DNA of 64,000 nt from an uncultured Acidobacteriota bacterium (GTDB lineage Bacteria; Acidobacteriota; UBA6911; CAINFC01): contig CAINFC010000009.1 of NCBI GenBank assembly GCA_903847975.1, positions 1-64,000 on the forward strand. Reading direction: 5' to 3'. Made by a program: the position numbers and the translations under genes. Of this stretch, positions 25,787 to 36,567 are shown one piece after another (position 1 is the stretch's first letter; each line of letters opens with the position of its first letter). Below the pieces are notes generated by a model. It was not told the DNA's origin, did not search any database, and saw only the letters and a list, made by a program, of their open reading frames with translations.

Positions 25787-26494
25787 ATGGCCGCGACTGC
25801 CAAAAAGAAAACCAAGGAAGGTACAGCCATCCCTGAAATTGTGCGGATCCTGGCGGAGACCTATCCGGACGCCCGCTGCGCCCTGCAGCACAGGACACCC
25901 TGGGAACTGTTGGTAGCCACCATTCTTTCCGCCCAGTGCACCGACGAGCGGGTCAACATGGTCACCCCGGTCCTGTTCCGCCGCTTTCCCACCGCCGGGT
26001 CCCTGGCCCGGGCGGAGGCGGAGGAAGTGGAGTCGATTGTCCGGTCCACCGGGTTCTTCCGGGCCAAAACCAAAAGCATTCTCGGTGCGGCCCGCCGGAT
26101 CGTGGAACAGTTCCAGGGCCGGGTGCCTTCCACCATGGAAGAGCTGCTGACCCTGCCGGGCGTGGCCCGCAAGACTGCCAACGTGGTTCTGGGGAATGCC
26201 TTCGGGATTGCTTCGGGGGTGGTGGTGGACACCCACGTCTCGCGCATCGCCCAGCGCCTGGGGTTGAGCAAGGCGGAAGACGCCGGCAGGATCGAGCAGG
26301 ACCTGATGCGCCTCCTTCCCGGCGAAGTCTGGATCGACTTTTCGCACCAGGTCATTTTTCATGGCCGCCGGATCTGCGCGGCCCGCAAGCCGCGATGCGG
26401 GGAGTGCCCGCTGGCCCGGCTCTGCCCGTTTCCCGCAACTCAGGCGGCACCGCCCGCAGCCGCCGGAAGCCGTAAGCCAAAAGCCAGGGGATGA
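25787..26494 (+). CDS. nth: Endonuclease III
   Basis: A 235-residue DNA glycosylase/AP lyase that removes oxidised pyrimidines in base excision repair. The helix-hairpin-helix LPGVARKTA has catalytic Lys129, and Asp148 lies in VVVDTHVSR. The [4Fe-4S] cluster ligands C197, C204, C207 and C213 follow the exact C-x6-C-x2-C-x5-C spacing. The early motif LLVATILSAQCTDERVN is diagnostic. A short Lys-rich N-terminus and an Ala/Pro C-terminal tail are extras. AAGGAG precedes ATG 25787. Its stop overlaps the start of the GT9 gene by four bases (ATGA), so it heads a coupled nth-GT9-permease operon. Confidence 0.96.
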   Translation: MAATAKKKTKEGTAIPEIVRILAETYPDARCALQHRTPWELLVATILSAQCTDERVNMVTPVLFRRFPTAGSLARAEAEEVESIVRSTGFFRAKTKSILGAARRIVEQFQGRVPSTMEELLTLPGVARKTANVVLGNAFGIASGVVVDTHVSRIAQRLGLSKAEDAGRIEQDLMRLLPGEVWIDFSHQVIFHGRRICAARKPRCGECPLARLCPFPATQAAPPAAAGSRKPKARG

Positions 26495-27444
26495 GCGGCG
26501 GGGCATGCGGAGCGGGGCGCGGCCTGATCCTGCGGCCCGGAGCCCTGGGGGATGTCCTGCTGGCCCTGCCTGCGGCGGAGCTGGTGAGCGGCAGTCTGCC
26601 GCTGTCTTCGATGGACTGGATCGGCTACCCGGCCTGCCTGGAATGGCTGCAGGGAACTCCGCTGGCGGACCGGATTTTTTCCATCGACCGTCCGCTCTTC
26701 TGCCACCTATTCGACGACCGGCAGGACGATGCCCTGGATACCTTTTTGGCCTCCTTTTCCTTCTGCGTGGCCTGGGCGCGCGACGGGGAAGGGCATCTTC
26801 GCCGGCGGCTGGAGCGCATTTTTCAGGAGCGCGCCTGGTGGACTCCCTCCTTTCCGGAGCCGGGAAGCGGGGTGCACGCCGCCGACCACCTCTGGCGCGG
26901 CCTTCGCGACTGGCCGTATCTGCGGGTCCACCTGCCGGCGGACCTTCCGGATGACGCCCCGCCGGCCCGCCACCCGCTCTGCCGGCAGGGGACGCGCTCC
27001 GCCTCGCGGGGCATCCTCCATCCGGGCAGCGGCGGGGCGCGCAAATGCTGGCCGCTCGAACGCTTCCAGGAAGCCGCCCTGGCCCTCGCGGAGGCCGGCT
27101 GGGAAGTGGCCTGGGTTCTGGGGCCCGCCGAGGAAAAAATCGAGCCCCGGATCGCGGATTTTGCCGGTCGGCATTCCATGCCGCTTCTGTCGCAGTGCCG
27201 CTTGCGGGAGATGGCGGGCCAGCTGCTACGGGCCCGCTGGTACCTGGGGAACGATTCCGGAATGACCCACCTGGCCGCGTTCTGCGGGGCGGAGACCTTC
27301 GCCGTGTTCGGCCCCACCGATCCGCGGGTGTGGGGGCCGCGGGGCGATCGCGTTCATATTATGTATAATGAACCGGATCCCCTGGAATGGCCGGAGAGCC
27401 GCCGGGTGGTGCAAACAATTCAATCGGTCATCGAAAAGAAATGA
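26491..27444 (+). CDS. Glycosyltransferase family 9 (heptosyltransferase-like)
   Basis: A 317-residue GT-B protein. The N-terminal ILRPGALGDVLLALPA is the GT9 start motif. SRGILHPGSGGARKCWPLERF (split loop HPGSGG) binds the nucleotide sugar, and YLGNDSGMTHLAAFCG plus VFGPTDPRVWGPRG are the C-terminal donor-site motifs. Family members move heptose or related sugars to the lipid A core or to outer glycans at the cytoplasmic face of the inner membrane, implying a Gram-negative-type envelope. Start and stop overlap both neighbours by four bases (ATGA at 26491 and 27441), so translation is coupled. The sugar donor is unproven. Confidence 0.9.
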   Translation: MSGGACGAGRGLILRPGALGDVLLALPAAELVSGSLPLSSMDWIGYPACLEWLQGTPLADRIFSIDRPLFCHLFDDRQDDALDTFLASFSFCVAWARDGEGHLRRRLERIFQERAWWTPSFPEPGSGVHAADHLWRGLRDWPYLRVHLPADLPDDAPPARHPLCRQGTRSASRGILHPGSGGARKCWPLERFQEAALALAEAGWEVAWVLGPAEEKIEPRIADFAGRHSMPLLSQCRLREMAGQLLRARWYLGNDSGMTHLAAFCGAETFAVFGPTDPRVWGPRGDRVHIMYNEPDPLEWPESRRVVQTIQSVIEKK

Positions 27445-28598
27445 GCAGCCATTCGAACCATCCTTCTTCGCCGGAACCGACGGGAGTCCGCTATTTTTCC
27501 GGCGCCTTTTTCCTGATCTGCTTTGCCCTGATCCTCTACGGCTTTTACCGGATCATCATCCCATACATGGTTCCGCTCACCTGGGCGCTGATCCTGTCCT
27601 CGGTGTTTTTTCCCCTCTACCTGCGGCTGAACCGGCGGCTCGGGGAGCGGTCCTCCTGGAGCGCCCTGCTGATGGTGGTGCTGATCTCCGTCCTGATCAT
27701 CCTGCCGATTCTGTGGATGATCCTGATGCTGGCCGGGCAGTCCATCGACGCCTACCACCGTGTGGAAACCACGCTCAAATCGGGGATCGACCTGGAGCAG
27801 TACCTGAAAAAAAGCCCGAAGCTTTCCGGGCTTTGGGAGCAGCTCAACCTGTGGGTCCGCCTCGACCAGATCGACTGGCGGGCCGCGCTGCTGCAGGGCC
27901 TGAACGCCATCAGCGCCTTCCTGGTCGACCAGAGCACCAGCCTGCTGGGGCAGCTGGCCGGTTTCATCTTCGACTTCCTGATCATGCTGACCGCCATGTA
28001 CTACTTTTTTCTGGACGGCCGGCGCATCGTGGCCTCCCTGAAGGAGCTGAGCCCCCTGCCGGACGACTACCAGGAGCAGCTGATCCGGCAGTTCCTGGAA
28101 GTCAGCCAGGCCACGCTGTACGGGAGCCTGATGACCGCCGTCTGTCAGGGCATTGCCGGCGGTCTGCTGTTTGCGCTGCTGGGAATTCCCGGGGCCCTGC
28201 TCTGGGGGGCGCTGATGGGTTTTCTTTCACTGATTCCGGCAGTGGGCTCCTTTCTGATCTGGATGCCGGCCGGCATGTACCAGTTGCTGGTCGGGGAGGC
28301 CTGGAAGGGCGCGGTGATCCTCTTTTTCGGGGTGACGGTGGTCAGCAGCCTGGATAATATCCTCAAGCCCTATTTCATCCGCGGGAAGGCCGACATGCAC
28401 GCCCTGCTGGTCTTTCTCAGCGCCTTCGGCGGCATACAGGTCTTCGGCTTCCTGGGCCTGGTTCTCGGACCTCTGGTCTGCGCCCTGTTCCTGACGTTTC
28501 TGGAGCTATACAAAATCGAATTCCAGCCCGCCCTGCGCAAGGCAGCCGATACGGAAACGCCGGCGGGAACGGATGAGGGCCGATCCGATCCGTCGTGA
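27441..28598 (+). CDS. AI-2E family (TqsA/PerM-like) permease
   Basis: A 385-residue inner-membrane protein. It has hydrophobic spans near residues 25-55 and 65-95, then a soluble region (about 100-170), then the spans FIFDFLIMLTAMYYFFLDG, GIAGGLLFALLGIPGALLWG, FLSLIPAVGSFLIWMPAG and the conserved DNILKPYFIRGKADMHALLV near the end. Family members export small molecules or act as Na+/H+ antiporters. The start overlaps the GT9 stop by four bases. The last sixteen or so codons (DTETPAGTDEGRSDPS) and the stop lie inside dispersed repeat copy C, so the repeat has replaced or extended the native C-terminus. Confidence 0.88.
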   Translation: MSSHSNHPSSPEPTGVRYFSGAFFLICFALILYGFYRIIIPYMVPLTWALILSSVFFPLYLRLNRRLGERSSWSALLMVVLISVLIILPILWMILMLAGQSIDAYHRVETTLKSGIDLEQYLKKSPKLSGLWEQLNLWVRLDQIDWRAALLQGLNAISAFLVDQSTSLLGQLAGFIFDFLIMLTAMYYFFLDGRRIVASLKELSPLPDDYQEQLIRQFLEVSQATLYGSLMTAVCQGIAGGLLFALLGIPGALLWGALMGFLSLIPAVGSFLIWMPAGMYQLLVGEAWKGAVILFFGVTVVSSLDNILKPYFIRGKADMHALLVFLSAFGGIQVFGFLGLVLGPLVCALFLTFLELYKIEFQPALRKAADTETPAGTDEGRSDPS

Positions 28599-28627
28599 TC
28601 CCTGATATCCGCTGGTTCCGCGTAACT
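28549..28627. repeat. Dispersed palindromic repeat, copy C
   Basis: The left part (from 28552, CGGAAACGCCGGCGG) is inside the permease gene, and the right arm ATCCGCTGGTTCCG (28607-28620) lies after its stop. The interior GCCGATCCGATCCG matches copy B. This copy is the most diverged in its arms. Confidence 0.7.
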
Positions 28628-28657
28628 TTCCGACCCCAACCGGAGGAATCCCACGCC

Positions 28658-29800
28658 ATGACGAAACAAACCGCTTACGATACTTTACGGGCCGACGCCC
28701 AGGCCACGGCGGTGGAGCCGGTCGCCCCGGAACGCTTCGACTATGAGGCTTTCGAGGACCGCGAAAGCGCCTGCCTCGAGCGCTGCCGGGCATTTCGTGC
28801 GGCACAGAGCGGCATTCTGGTCCACCGCAGGATGAGAGTCGGCGAGGTCTTCTCGCACCTGTGCCGCGACATGCAGTCCTCCCTGCGGCTGCAGCTCGGG
28901 GGGTTGCAGGCCGGCCTGGAATATGAGAATGACTGTGCGAACTTTCTGGAACCCTGGTACGGCATCGGCACCATAGCCGGAGCCTTCGGGGCGGAGTACT
29001 ACTGGCCGGAAGGGCAGGCGCCCATGGTTCGGCCGCTCTTTTCCTGCGCCCGGGAAGCGCTCTCCGCGCCGGTCCGCCCGGTGCGGGATACGCCCATCGG
29101 CCGCCATACTCTCGAAATGATGCGCTACTTCCTGGACTGCACCGCGGGCCGGCTGCCCATCAGCCTGACCGACACCCAGTCGCCGTTCAATACCGCCTGT
29201 CAGATCGTGGATATCAACGGGCTGCTGCTGGAGATGCTGGACGATCCGGAGCCGGTTCGGCAGCTGCTCCTGCTGATTGCCGAGCTGCTGGCCGAATTCA
29301 CCCGTGAGCAGCTTGCCCTGCTGGGCCGCACCGCGGTTTTCCCCGGCCACGGATTCGCCTCCTCCCGGGTGTTCGGGGGGGTGGGGTTCAGCGACGACAA
29401 CCTGCTGATGATTTCCGAGACGATGTACCGCCGGGTGAACCTTCCGTCCGTGGAGCGCCTGGCAGGAGCCTGGGGCGGAATTGCCTTCCACTCCTGCGGT
29501 GACTGGTCCCGGAAGCTTCGCCTGGTCGCCTCTTTCCCGGGTTTGGTCGGGGTGGATGGCGCCTTTACCGCCGAAACCGATCCCTGCCCGAATCCGACCG
29601 CCCCTTTCGCCGAAGTGCTGCCGGAAAGCGGGCTGGTGCTGAACGCCCGCCTGGTGGGCGGAGCCGAATCGGCCACGGCCGCCGCGGCGGCCCTCTGGAG
29701 ACCCGGGTTGAAGCTGATCGCGGTGACCTATTGTCCGTCTCCCCGGGAACAGGCCTTTGCCTATGAAAGAATCCATGGGCTGGCGCGGATCGGTTCATGA
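28658..29800 (+). CDS. Uroporphyrinogen decarboxylase-like protein
   Basis: A 380-residue TIM-barrel protein of the URO-D/cobalamin-methyltransferase (MtaA-like) superfamily. Support comes from the segments LPISLTDTQSPFNTACQIVD, a helix with LIAELLAEFTREQL, DDNLLMISETMYRRVNLPSV and the metal-site strand GGIAFHSCGDWSRKL (His/Cys). Heme-pathway URO-D is unlikely, because the N-terminal substrate motif is missing. Such proteins often act in methyl-group or sugar-derivative catabolism. GGAGGA lies ten bases before ATG 28658. It follows repeat copy C and has no close operon partner downstream, where a new promoter begins. Confidence 0.78.
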   Translation: MTKQTAYDTLRADAQATAVEPVAPERFDYEAFEDRESACLERCRAFRAAQSGILVHRRMRVGEVFSHLCRDMQSSLRLQLGGLQAGLEYENDCANFLEPWYGIGTIAGAFGAEYYWPEGQAPMVRPLFSCAREALSAPVRPVRDTPIGRHTLEMMRYFLDCTAGRLPISLTDTQSPFNTACQIVDINGLLLEMLDDPEPVRQLLLLIAELLAEFTREQLALLGRTAVFPGHGFASSRVFGGVGFSDDNLLMISETMYRRVNLPSVERLAGAWGGIAFHSCGDWSRKLRLVASFPGLVGVDGAFTAETDPCPNPTAPFAEVLPESGLVLNARLVGGAESATAAAAALWRPGLKLIAVTYCPSPREQAFAYERIHGLARIGS

Positions 29801-29821
29801 ATGAATGTTTCCTTGTATAAT
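29794..29821 (+). promoter_or_regulatory. Possible promoter for the phosphoesterase gene
   Basis: TATAAT (29816-29821) with TTCATG 16 bases upstream (29794-29799). The -10 is perfect but the -35 is weak. Confidence 0.4.
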
Positions 29822-29853
29822 GACTCCATCACTTTTACCGGGGAGGATTGGTC

Positions 29854-32382
<2,529 letters not shown>

Positions 32383-32423
32383 TACCGCGAGGGCCGCCGG
32401 TCTTTTTTGAAAATCCATCCGCT

Positions 32424-32451
32424 TTGTTCCGGAACGCGATGCACGTATAAT
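32424..32451 (+). promoter_or_regulatory. Sigma70-type promoter, leader of the isomerase-like gene
   Basis: TTGTTC (32424-32429), a 16-base spacer and TATAAT (32446-32451). Transcription would start near 32458, giving a leader of about 320 bases before ATG 32782. Confidence 0.55.
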
Positions 32452-32781
32452 CTCCTGCAGAAAAACAGGGAACTTTCTCCCTGTCAGGAAGGATTCATTA
32501 TGCCTGGAAAAGTCGGAAGGGAAAATCAAGGGAAGCGCTCCTGCCTTGACAGCCTGGGACGCACCGGTTATGGCCGGAAGGCGGTTTGGATATTTGCCGC
32601 GCGGATGCTGGCGGTGCCCGGCCGTTCCACGCGCCACCGTCACACTGTCGGACACGGCCTCGGATAGGAAAGAATTTACCCAAACCACAATCTTCTTCCT
32701 GACTTTCCTGCCTTCCTGTGAAAAACAGGAAGGCCCCCGAAAGCAGGGAACAGAGGGAGGAGGAAACGGAGAAATGCTCTC
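32452..32781 (+). promoter_or_regulatory. Long structured leader upstream of the isomerase-like gene
   Basis: No convincing gene lies here. An ACAGGGA...TCCCTGT hairpin near 32465-32484 sits just before AGGAAGG (32486-32492) and a 55-codon frame (32500-32667) of unknown worth. A perfect 9-bp hairpin follows (CCTTCCTGT 32711-32719, ACAGGAAGG 32725-32733, loop GAAAA). Its CCTTCCTG arm could also pair with CAGGAAGG at 32485-32492. TTGACA-N17-TATGGC at 32546-32574 is a second promoter candidate. It may be a leader-peptide or RNA-switch type control region. Confidence 0.4.
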
Positions 32782-34254
32782 ATGAAACGGAAACACAACT
32801 GTCTGTGCTGCCGGCCGGCGGGCCGGAGAGAATTTTTGCGCGATTCCTCCCTGGGGCTGGCAGGAACCTCGCTGGTCCCATGGACGGCGCTGGCGGCTCA
32901 GGATAGCAGCGGCGCGGTTCCCCCCATCCAGCCGGCCGGTCCCGCCGCCGGCTGCGTTCCCCTGGTCAAGGCCGCCTTTGTGCGCCGGAAAGAGGAATAC
33001 GGCATTCTGTGGCCCGGCGCCATATACGACGGCGAAGCGGCCCGGCGCATGTACACGGAAAAAGCCAGGGCGGCGGCGCAATCCATGAACATCCGGCTGG
33101 ATCTCCGGGAGGAGCCCCTCTACCGCCTGGAGGAGGCCGAAGCCTGGGTCCGCCAGGCGAAGGCGGAAGCGGTCGACGGATTGCTGGTACTGCTTCTCGA
33201 CCGCCAGCAGCACGCCTGGCCGAGCGCCCGTCTGGCGGCCGAAAGCGGGCTGCCCGCGGTGATATATTCCCCCCTGGGCACTTCCTTTACCACCAACACC
33301 GGCCCGCTGGCGGGCCTGCCGCGGTGCGTGATTTATTCCACCAACGATTTCCGCCAGGCGGCCTACGGACTGAAAATGATGAAGGCTTCCGCCCGCATGC
33401 GCCGCAGCCGGGCGGTGGTGATCGCCGGGGACAGGAGGGAGTCATCGGTTCTGGCCGACACCGGGATCAGCCTGCAGCACATCCCGGTCACGCGGTTCCT
33501 GGAGATGTACCAGCAGATGCCGGTCACGGCCGCGGTGACTGCGATGGCCGAGGAGTATCTTTCGAAAGCCCGGGCCCGGAAAGGGGCTACCCGCGAGGAT
33601 GTTCTCCAGGGGATCAAAAGCTACCTGGTGGCCGGGCGGATCCTGCAGGAGGAAAAAGCCGACGCCATAACCATGGATTGCCTGGGCGCCCTGGGGAAGA
33701 CCAGGGTCAGCCTGCCCTGCATCGCCTGGTCGCGGATGAATGACGTGGGCATACCGGCCGCCTGCGAGGCCGACCTGGGGGCGCTGGCCACGCACATCAT
33801 CGTTCAATACCTGTTCGACCGGCCCGGCTTTCAGCAGGATCCGGTGGCCGACACTTCCGACGATACCTTGATCGGGGCGCACTGCTCCAGTCCGACCTGC
33901 CTGCACGGATTCGGGACCGCCCCCGAGCCCTTCGACCTGGTGCATCATCACGGCGACCGCGATGCCGTGCCCCGCACGATCTGGAAAGTGGGGCAGCGGA
34001 TCACCTGCCTGGTGGTCCAGCCGGACCGCAAAGGCGGCCGGCCCTCCACATTGCTGATCTCCACGGGGTCGGTGGTCGAGAACATGGATGCGCCGCCCAG
34101 CGGCGGCTGCGTGGTGTCGGTCAAGGTGAAGATGGACGGCCAGCAGCGGGTTCTGGATTTTCCGGGCTTTCACCAGCTTTTCTTCTACGGGGACTATCGG
34201 CGCGAACTGGTCGACTTCTGCCGGCTGAACAACTTCACGCCCCAGGTGGTCTGA
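32782..34254 (+). CDS. Tat-exported L-fucose/arabinose isomerase-like protein
   Basis: A 490-residue protein. The N-terminus has a Cys-rich start (CLCC), then RREFLRDSSLGLAGTSLVPW, a twin-arginine leader. The rest resembles the FucI/AraA fold: AWVRQAKAEAVDGLLVLLLD, TFTTNTG-like loop, ADAITMDCLGAL, ACEADLGALATHIIVQYLF with the conserved Glu/Asp, and SPTCLHGF. True fucose isomerases are cytoplasmic, so an exported member is unlikely to be a standard isomerase, and the family label is structural. ATG 32782 overlaps a three-codon frame (ATGCTCTCATGA). Strong GGAGGAGG lies further up. It stands alone behind a 320-base leader. Confidence 0.78.
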   Translation: MKRKHNCLCCRPAGRREFLRDSSLGLAGTSLVPWTALAAQDSSGAVPPIQPAGPAAGCVPLVKAAFVRRKEEYGILWPGAIYDGEAARRMYTEKARAAAQSMNIRLDLREEPLYRLEEAEAWVRQAKAEAVDGLLVLLLDRQQHAWPSARLAAESGLPAVIYSPLGTSFTTNTGPLAGLPRCVIYSTNDFRQAAYGLKMMKASARMRRSRAVVIAGDRRESSVLADTGISLQHIPVTRFLEMYQQMPVTAAVTAMAEEYLSKARARKGATREDVLQGIKSYLVAGRILQEEKADAITMDCLGALGKTRVSLPCIAWSRMNDVGIPAACEADLGALATHIIVQYLFDRPGFQQDPVADTSDDTLIGAHCSSPTCLHGFGTAPEPFDLVHHHGDRDAVPRTIWKVGQRITCLVVQPDRKGGRPSTLLISTGSVVENMDAPPSGGCVVSVKVKMDGQQRVLDFPGFHQLFFYGDYRRELVDFCRLNNFTPQVV

Positions 34255-34380
34255 GGGGAAAGGCTTCCCGGCTGCGGGAGGCTGCGCCAGGCGTAAGTAC
34301 GCCGGCGTTCGTTCGTTTTTTCGTCAGGGAAAGTGATGATACGCGGAACCGTGTTTTGCTCCTCCCGCTTCCCTTTCCCC

Positions 34381-34409
34381 TTGATTGCGATTTGACTGTG
34401 CCGTATACT
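34381..34409 (+). promoter_or_regulatory. Sigma70-type promoter for the methyltransferase gene
   Basis: TTGATT (34381-34386), a 17-base spacer and TATACT (34404-34409). It has the same build and a similar pyrimidine-rich upstream flank as the promoter at 36568-36596. Confidence 0.55.
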
Positions 34410-34504
34410 CGCCTGGTTGTTCAAAATGGAGGAAAGCCATATTACGTGTGCAGGGGGGGCAACAGGCCCTCTCCGGATAAATGAGATCCACAAAGGAAAA
34501 CCCA

Positions 34505-35479
34505 ATGCTTGAAAAAATGACCTCGACGCCTCCTCCGGAAGAGGATAAAGTGATCCGGAAGTGGAGCGATCCCTCTACCGCCTATGGCAGCAAGGATTTT
34601 AAGGAATACTGGGAGCTATTAAGCCAGGTTCAAAAACACGAAGCCCTGCTAATGGCCGAGGGCCAGGACATCATTCGGTACGTTTGCCGTTTTTTCCCGC
34701 CAGGAAAGATCCTTTCGCAAATGAATTGTCTGGTGATTGGCTGCGAGTTCGGAACATCCACTTCGGCCATCGCCCTGGCGCAAACCGGCATGTTCGGTTC
34801 CATATTGATTACCGACATTGCCCCGGATTTGCTGCAGCAGCAGCAAGCGATCACCGACCAGGCCGGGATGAAGGACATCATTCATTACGCCAAATTGAAT
34901 TTGAACACCGATGAAATACCGCACCGAATCCCATGGGATTTGATCTTTACCAGCGGGACCATTCATCACATCGACCGGCTCGAGTTCCTTTTCCAGGGTA
35001 TCAACAGAGCCTTGGCCCAAGATGGCCTTTTTGTCATGAAGGAGTATGTGGGACCGGCGCGGCTGCAATTTACGCCTCGCCAGGTTAGCCTGGTAAACCG
35101 GATTCTGGATGTATTGCCCGATTCGGTCAAAACACAGAGAGACGGATCCGTGAAGAGGACATGCTTTCAACCCTCTCTCGCCGAAATTGTGGCCAACGAT
35201 CCTTCGGAAGCGATTCGCAGCCACGAGATCCTGGATTACGCCTACCGGATATTGAAAGTGCTGACCTGCAATAATACGGGCGGTACTCTTTTGCATCCGC
35301 TGCTGCATGCCATTGCCGGAAACTTCGAACAGAATGAATGTTCAGTTCATCTGCTTCAGCTTTTGATACTGATGGAGCAAATCCTGATCGAAGGGGGAGT
35401 TATACCCAGCGATTACATTTTTCTGATTGCTACCCATAGCAAGGAGCGAGAGAACCTGAGTGGGCGTGAACAGCCTTGA
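34505..35479 (+). CDS. Class I SAM-dependent methyltransferase, AT-richer gene
   Basis: A 324-residue cytoplasmic protein with SAM-binding motif I as CLVIGCEFGTSTSAIALAQTG, motif II in ILITDIAPDLLQQQQ, and FTSGTIHHIDRLEFLFQGI as the post-I/acceptor region. LAQDGLFVMKEYVGPARLQF is the motif IV-like strand. The substrate is unknown. The C-terminal 100 residues are helical and not standard. The gene is visibly poorer in G+C than its neighbours (many AAT, ATT, TTG codons), which suggests recent transfer. AAGGAAA precedes ATG 34505; ATG 34481 is an alternative. It has its own promoter and terminator, so it is a self-contained unit. Confidence 0.85.
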   Translation: MLEKMTSTPPPEEDKVIRKWSDPSTAYGSKDFKEYWELLSQVQKHEALLMAEGQDIIRYVCRFFPPGKILSQMNCLVIGCEFGTSTSAIALAQTGMFGSILITDIAPDLLQQQQAITDQAGMKDIIHYAKLNLNTDEIPHRIPWDLIFTSGTIHHIDRLEFLFQGINRALAQDGLFVMKEYVGPARLQFTPRQVSLVNRILDVLPDSVKTQRDGSVKRTCFQPSLAEIVANDPSEAIRSHEILDYAYRILKVLTCNNTGGTLLHPLLHAIAGNFEQNECSVHLLQLLILMEQILIEGGVIPSDYIFLIATHSKERENLSGREQP

Positions 35480-35513
35480 GAAAATTCCCGGGTTATCGGG
35501 AATTCTCCTTTTT
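35478..35513 (+). terminator. Intrinsic terminator after the methyltransferase gene
   Basis: GAGAAAATTCCCG (35478-35490) pairs with CGGGAATTCTC (35497-35507) with a two-base bulge, and is followed by CTTTTTC. The stem begins at the gene's stop codon. Confidence 0.75.
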
Positions 35514-35559
35514 CAGGCGACGGGAGTCAAAGTCGGAAAGGTTGCCGCCGGCTCCGCCA

Positions 35560-35694
35560 TCCTTTAGGGAGTTTTGCCAGGAAGGGGAGAAGCAGCGCCG
35601 GTTCATCGGTTCCCGCAGGAATCTGGTGGTAGTCAACGTCAACGTCGACCGCCACTGGCAGTACATTTCGGTGAACCCCCGGACCGGAGTTTAG
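35560..35694 (+). other. Short open frame, possible gene remnant
   Basis: Between the terminator and the acyltransferase gene one frame reads FREFCQEGEKQRRFIGSRRN and then VVVNVNVDRHWQYISVNP before a stop. It has no start with a ribosome site. It may be the tail of a lost gene or chance. I see nothing else in 35514-35731. Confidence 0.2.
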
Positions 35695-35731
35695 GACATC
35701 CGGCCGCGGCACCGGCGTCGGGGGAAACGTC

Positions 35732-36460
35732 TCACGGCCCGCCGGCAGGGTCCCGAATGCGGTCGAGAGCAATCCGCCGGGCAGCGGCAATCCGCCGGGT
35801 GAGTTCCTGCGTAAGGGCCTCTCTCTCCTCCCGCCTGGCCCGTTCCGGGACGGGCATCGGGGCGCCGCAGGCGATTACGAGGCGCGTGAACGGGAGAGGG
35901 AGCCAGATCCGGGACCAGCTTCGCCGGAAGACCAGGGACCTTCGTGCCGCGGCCGATACGGGCCGGAGCGCGCGGCCGGTGGCGGCCGCACAGGCCACCG
36001 CCCCCTCCCGGGCGATCCCCTCCGGTCCGACGGGGCCGTCGACGACCAGCCCGATCGGTCCGGCTCCCTCCTGGAGAGCCTGCAGTAGGCGGGCGTAGGC
36101 CGCGGCGCCGCCGCGCCGGTAGGCTCCCCGGACGGTGACGGCGCCCAGTTCCCGGAGTGCCGTTGCCGCCCAGTCCCCGTCGCGCCCATGGGCGACAAGG
36201 ACCGTAAAGCGGGCCCGGCTCAGAGTCCCGGCGAGGGCGAGGGCGTCGCGCTCGGAGAGGGCCCAGAGCTCGGGTCCGAAGCGGTACTCCCGCAGGTGAC
36301 GCACCGGGAGGTCCTCCACGACCATCTCGATTCGCAGCGTCCGGTACAGAAGGGCGTAGGCCCGGGTGAGCAGGCGGACGAGCCGCGCGGGAGGGGCGGG
36401 AGTCATGCGCCGGGCCGGCAGAAGGCGGTGCCGGGCGGACAGGTTATCGCTTTTCCTCAT
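35732..36460 (-). CDS. DUF374 lysophospholipid acyltransferase-like protein
   Basis: A 242-residue protein whose centre matches DUF374. It has VLVAHGRDGDWAATALRELG, then VRGAYRRGGAAAYARLLQAL, GLVVDGPVGPEGIAREGAVA and SWSRIWLPLPFTRLVIACG, the usual HGxDG...RGG...DGPxGP...SWDRxxxPxPFxR order. Such proteins acylate lipid A-type or lysophospholipid acceptors at the inner membrane. The HG-D pair would be catalytic. The gene is far richer in G+C than the methyltransferase next door and uses mostly G/C-ending codons, so it may be foreign. ATG 36460 and 36406 are both possible, and neither has a clear ribosome site. Confidence 0.75.
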   Translation of the reverse strand: MRKSDNLSARHRLLPARRMTPAPPARLVRLLTRAYALLYRTLRIEMVVEDLPVRHLREYRFGPELWALSERDALALAGTLSRARFTVLVAHGRDGDWAATALRELGAVTVRGAYRRGGAAAYARLLQALQEGAGPIGLVVDGPVGPEGIAREGAVACAAATGRALRPVSAAARRSLVFRRSWSRIWLPLPFTRLVIACGAPMPVPERARREEREALTQELTRRIAAARRIALDRIRDPAGGP

Positions 36461-36534
36461 TTTCTTGTCCGTTCGGCAGTATACAGCGACGATCCGCTGA
36501 GTTCAAGAGACGGATAAGCGGATAAAGGTCCGAT

Positions 36535-36550
36535 AAGGACACCCATTTTT
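36535..36550 (-). repeat. Fragment of the dispersed repeat's right flank
   Basis: The 16 bases are the exact reverse complement of AAAAATGGGTGTCCTT, which follows repeat copies E (46757-46772) and F (61912-61927). The neighbouring GGATAAGCGGATAAAGGTCC (from 36512) and GATCCGCTGA (36491) may be further remains. Confidence 0.5.
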
Positions 36551-36567
36551 CACGCTCCCTTTTCCGC

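Noticed and set aside
32500-32667. 55-codon frame in the isomerase leader as a real gene
   Set aside because: It has an SD-like site but no recognisable protein character. Kept only as part of the leader description.
35476-35694. 72-codon frame starting in the methyltransferase terminator
   Set aside because: Its first codons are the terminator stem; no ribosome site. At most the second half is a remnant, noted separately.
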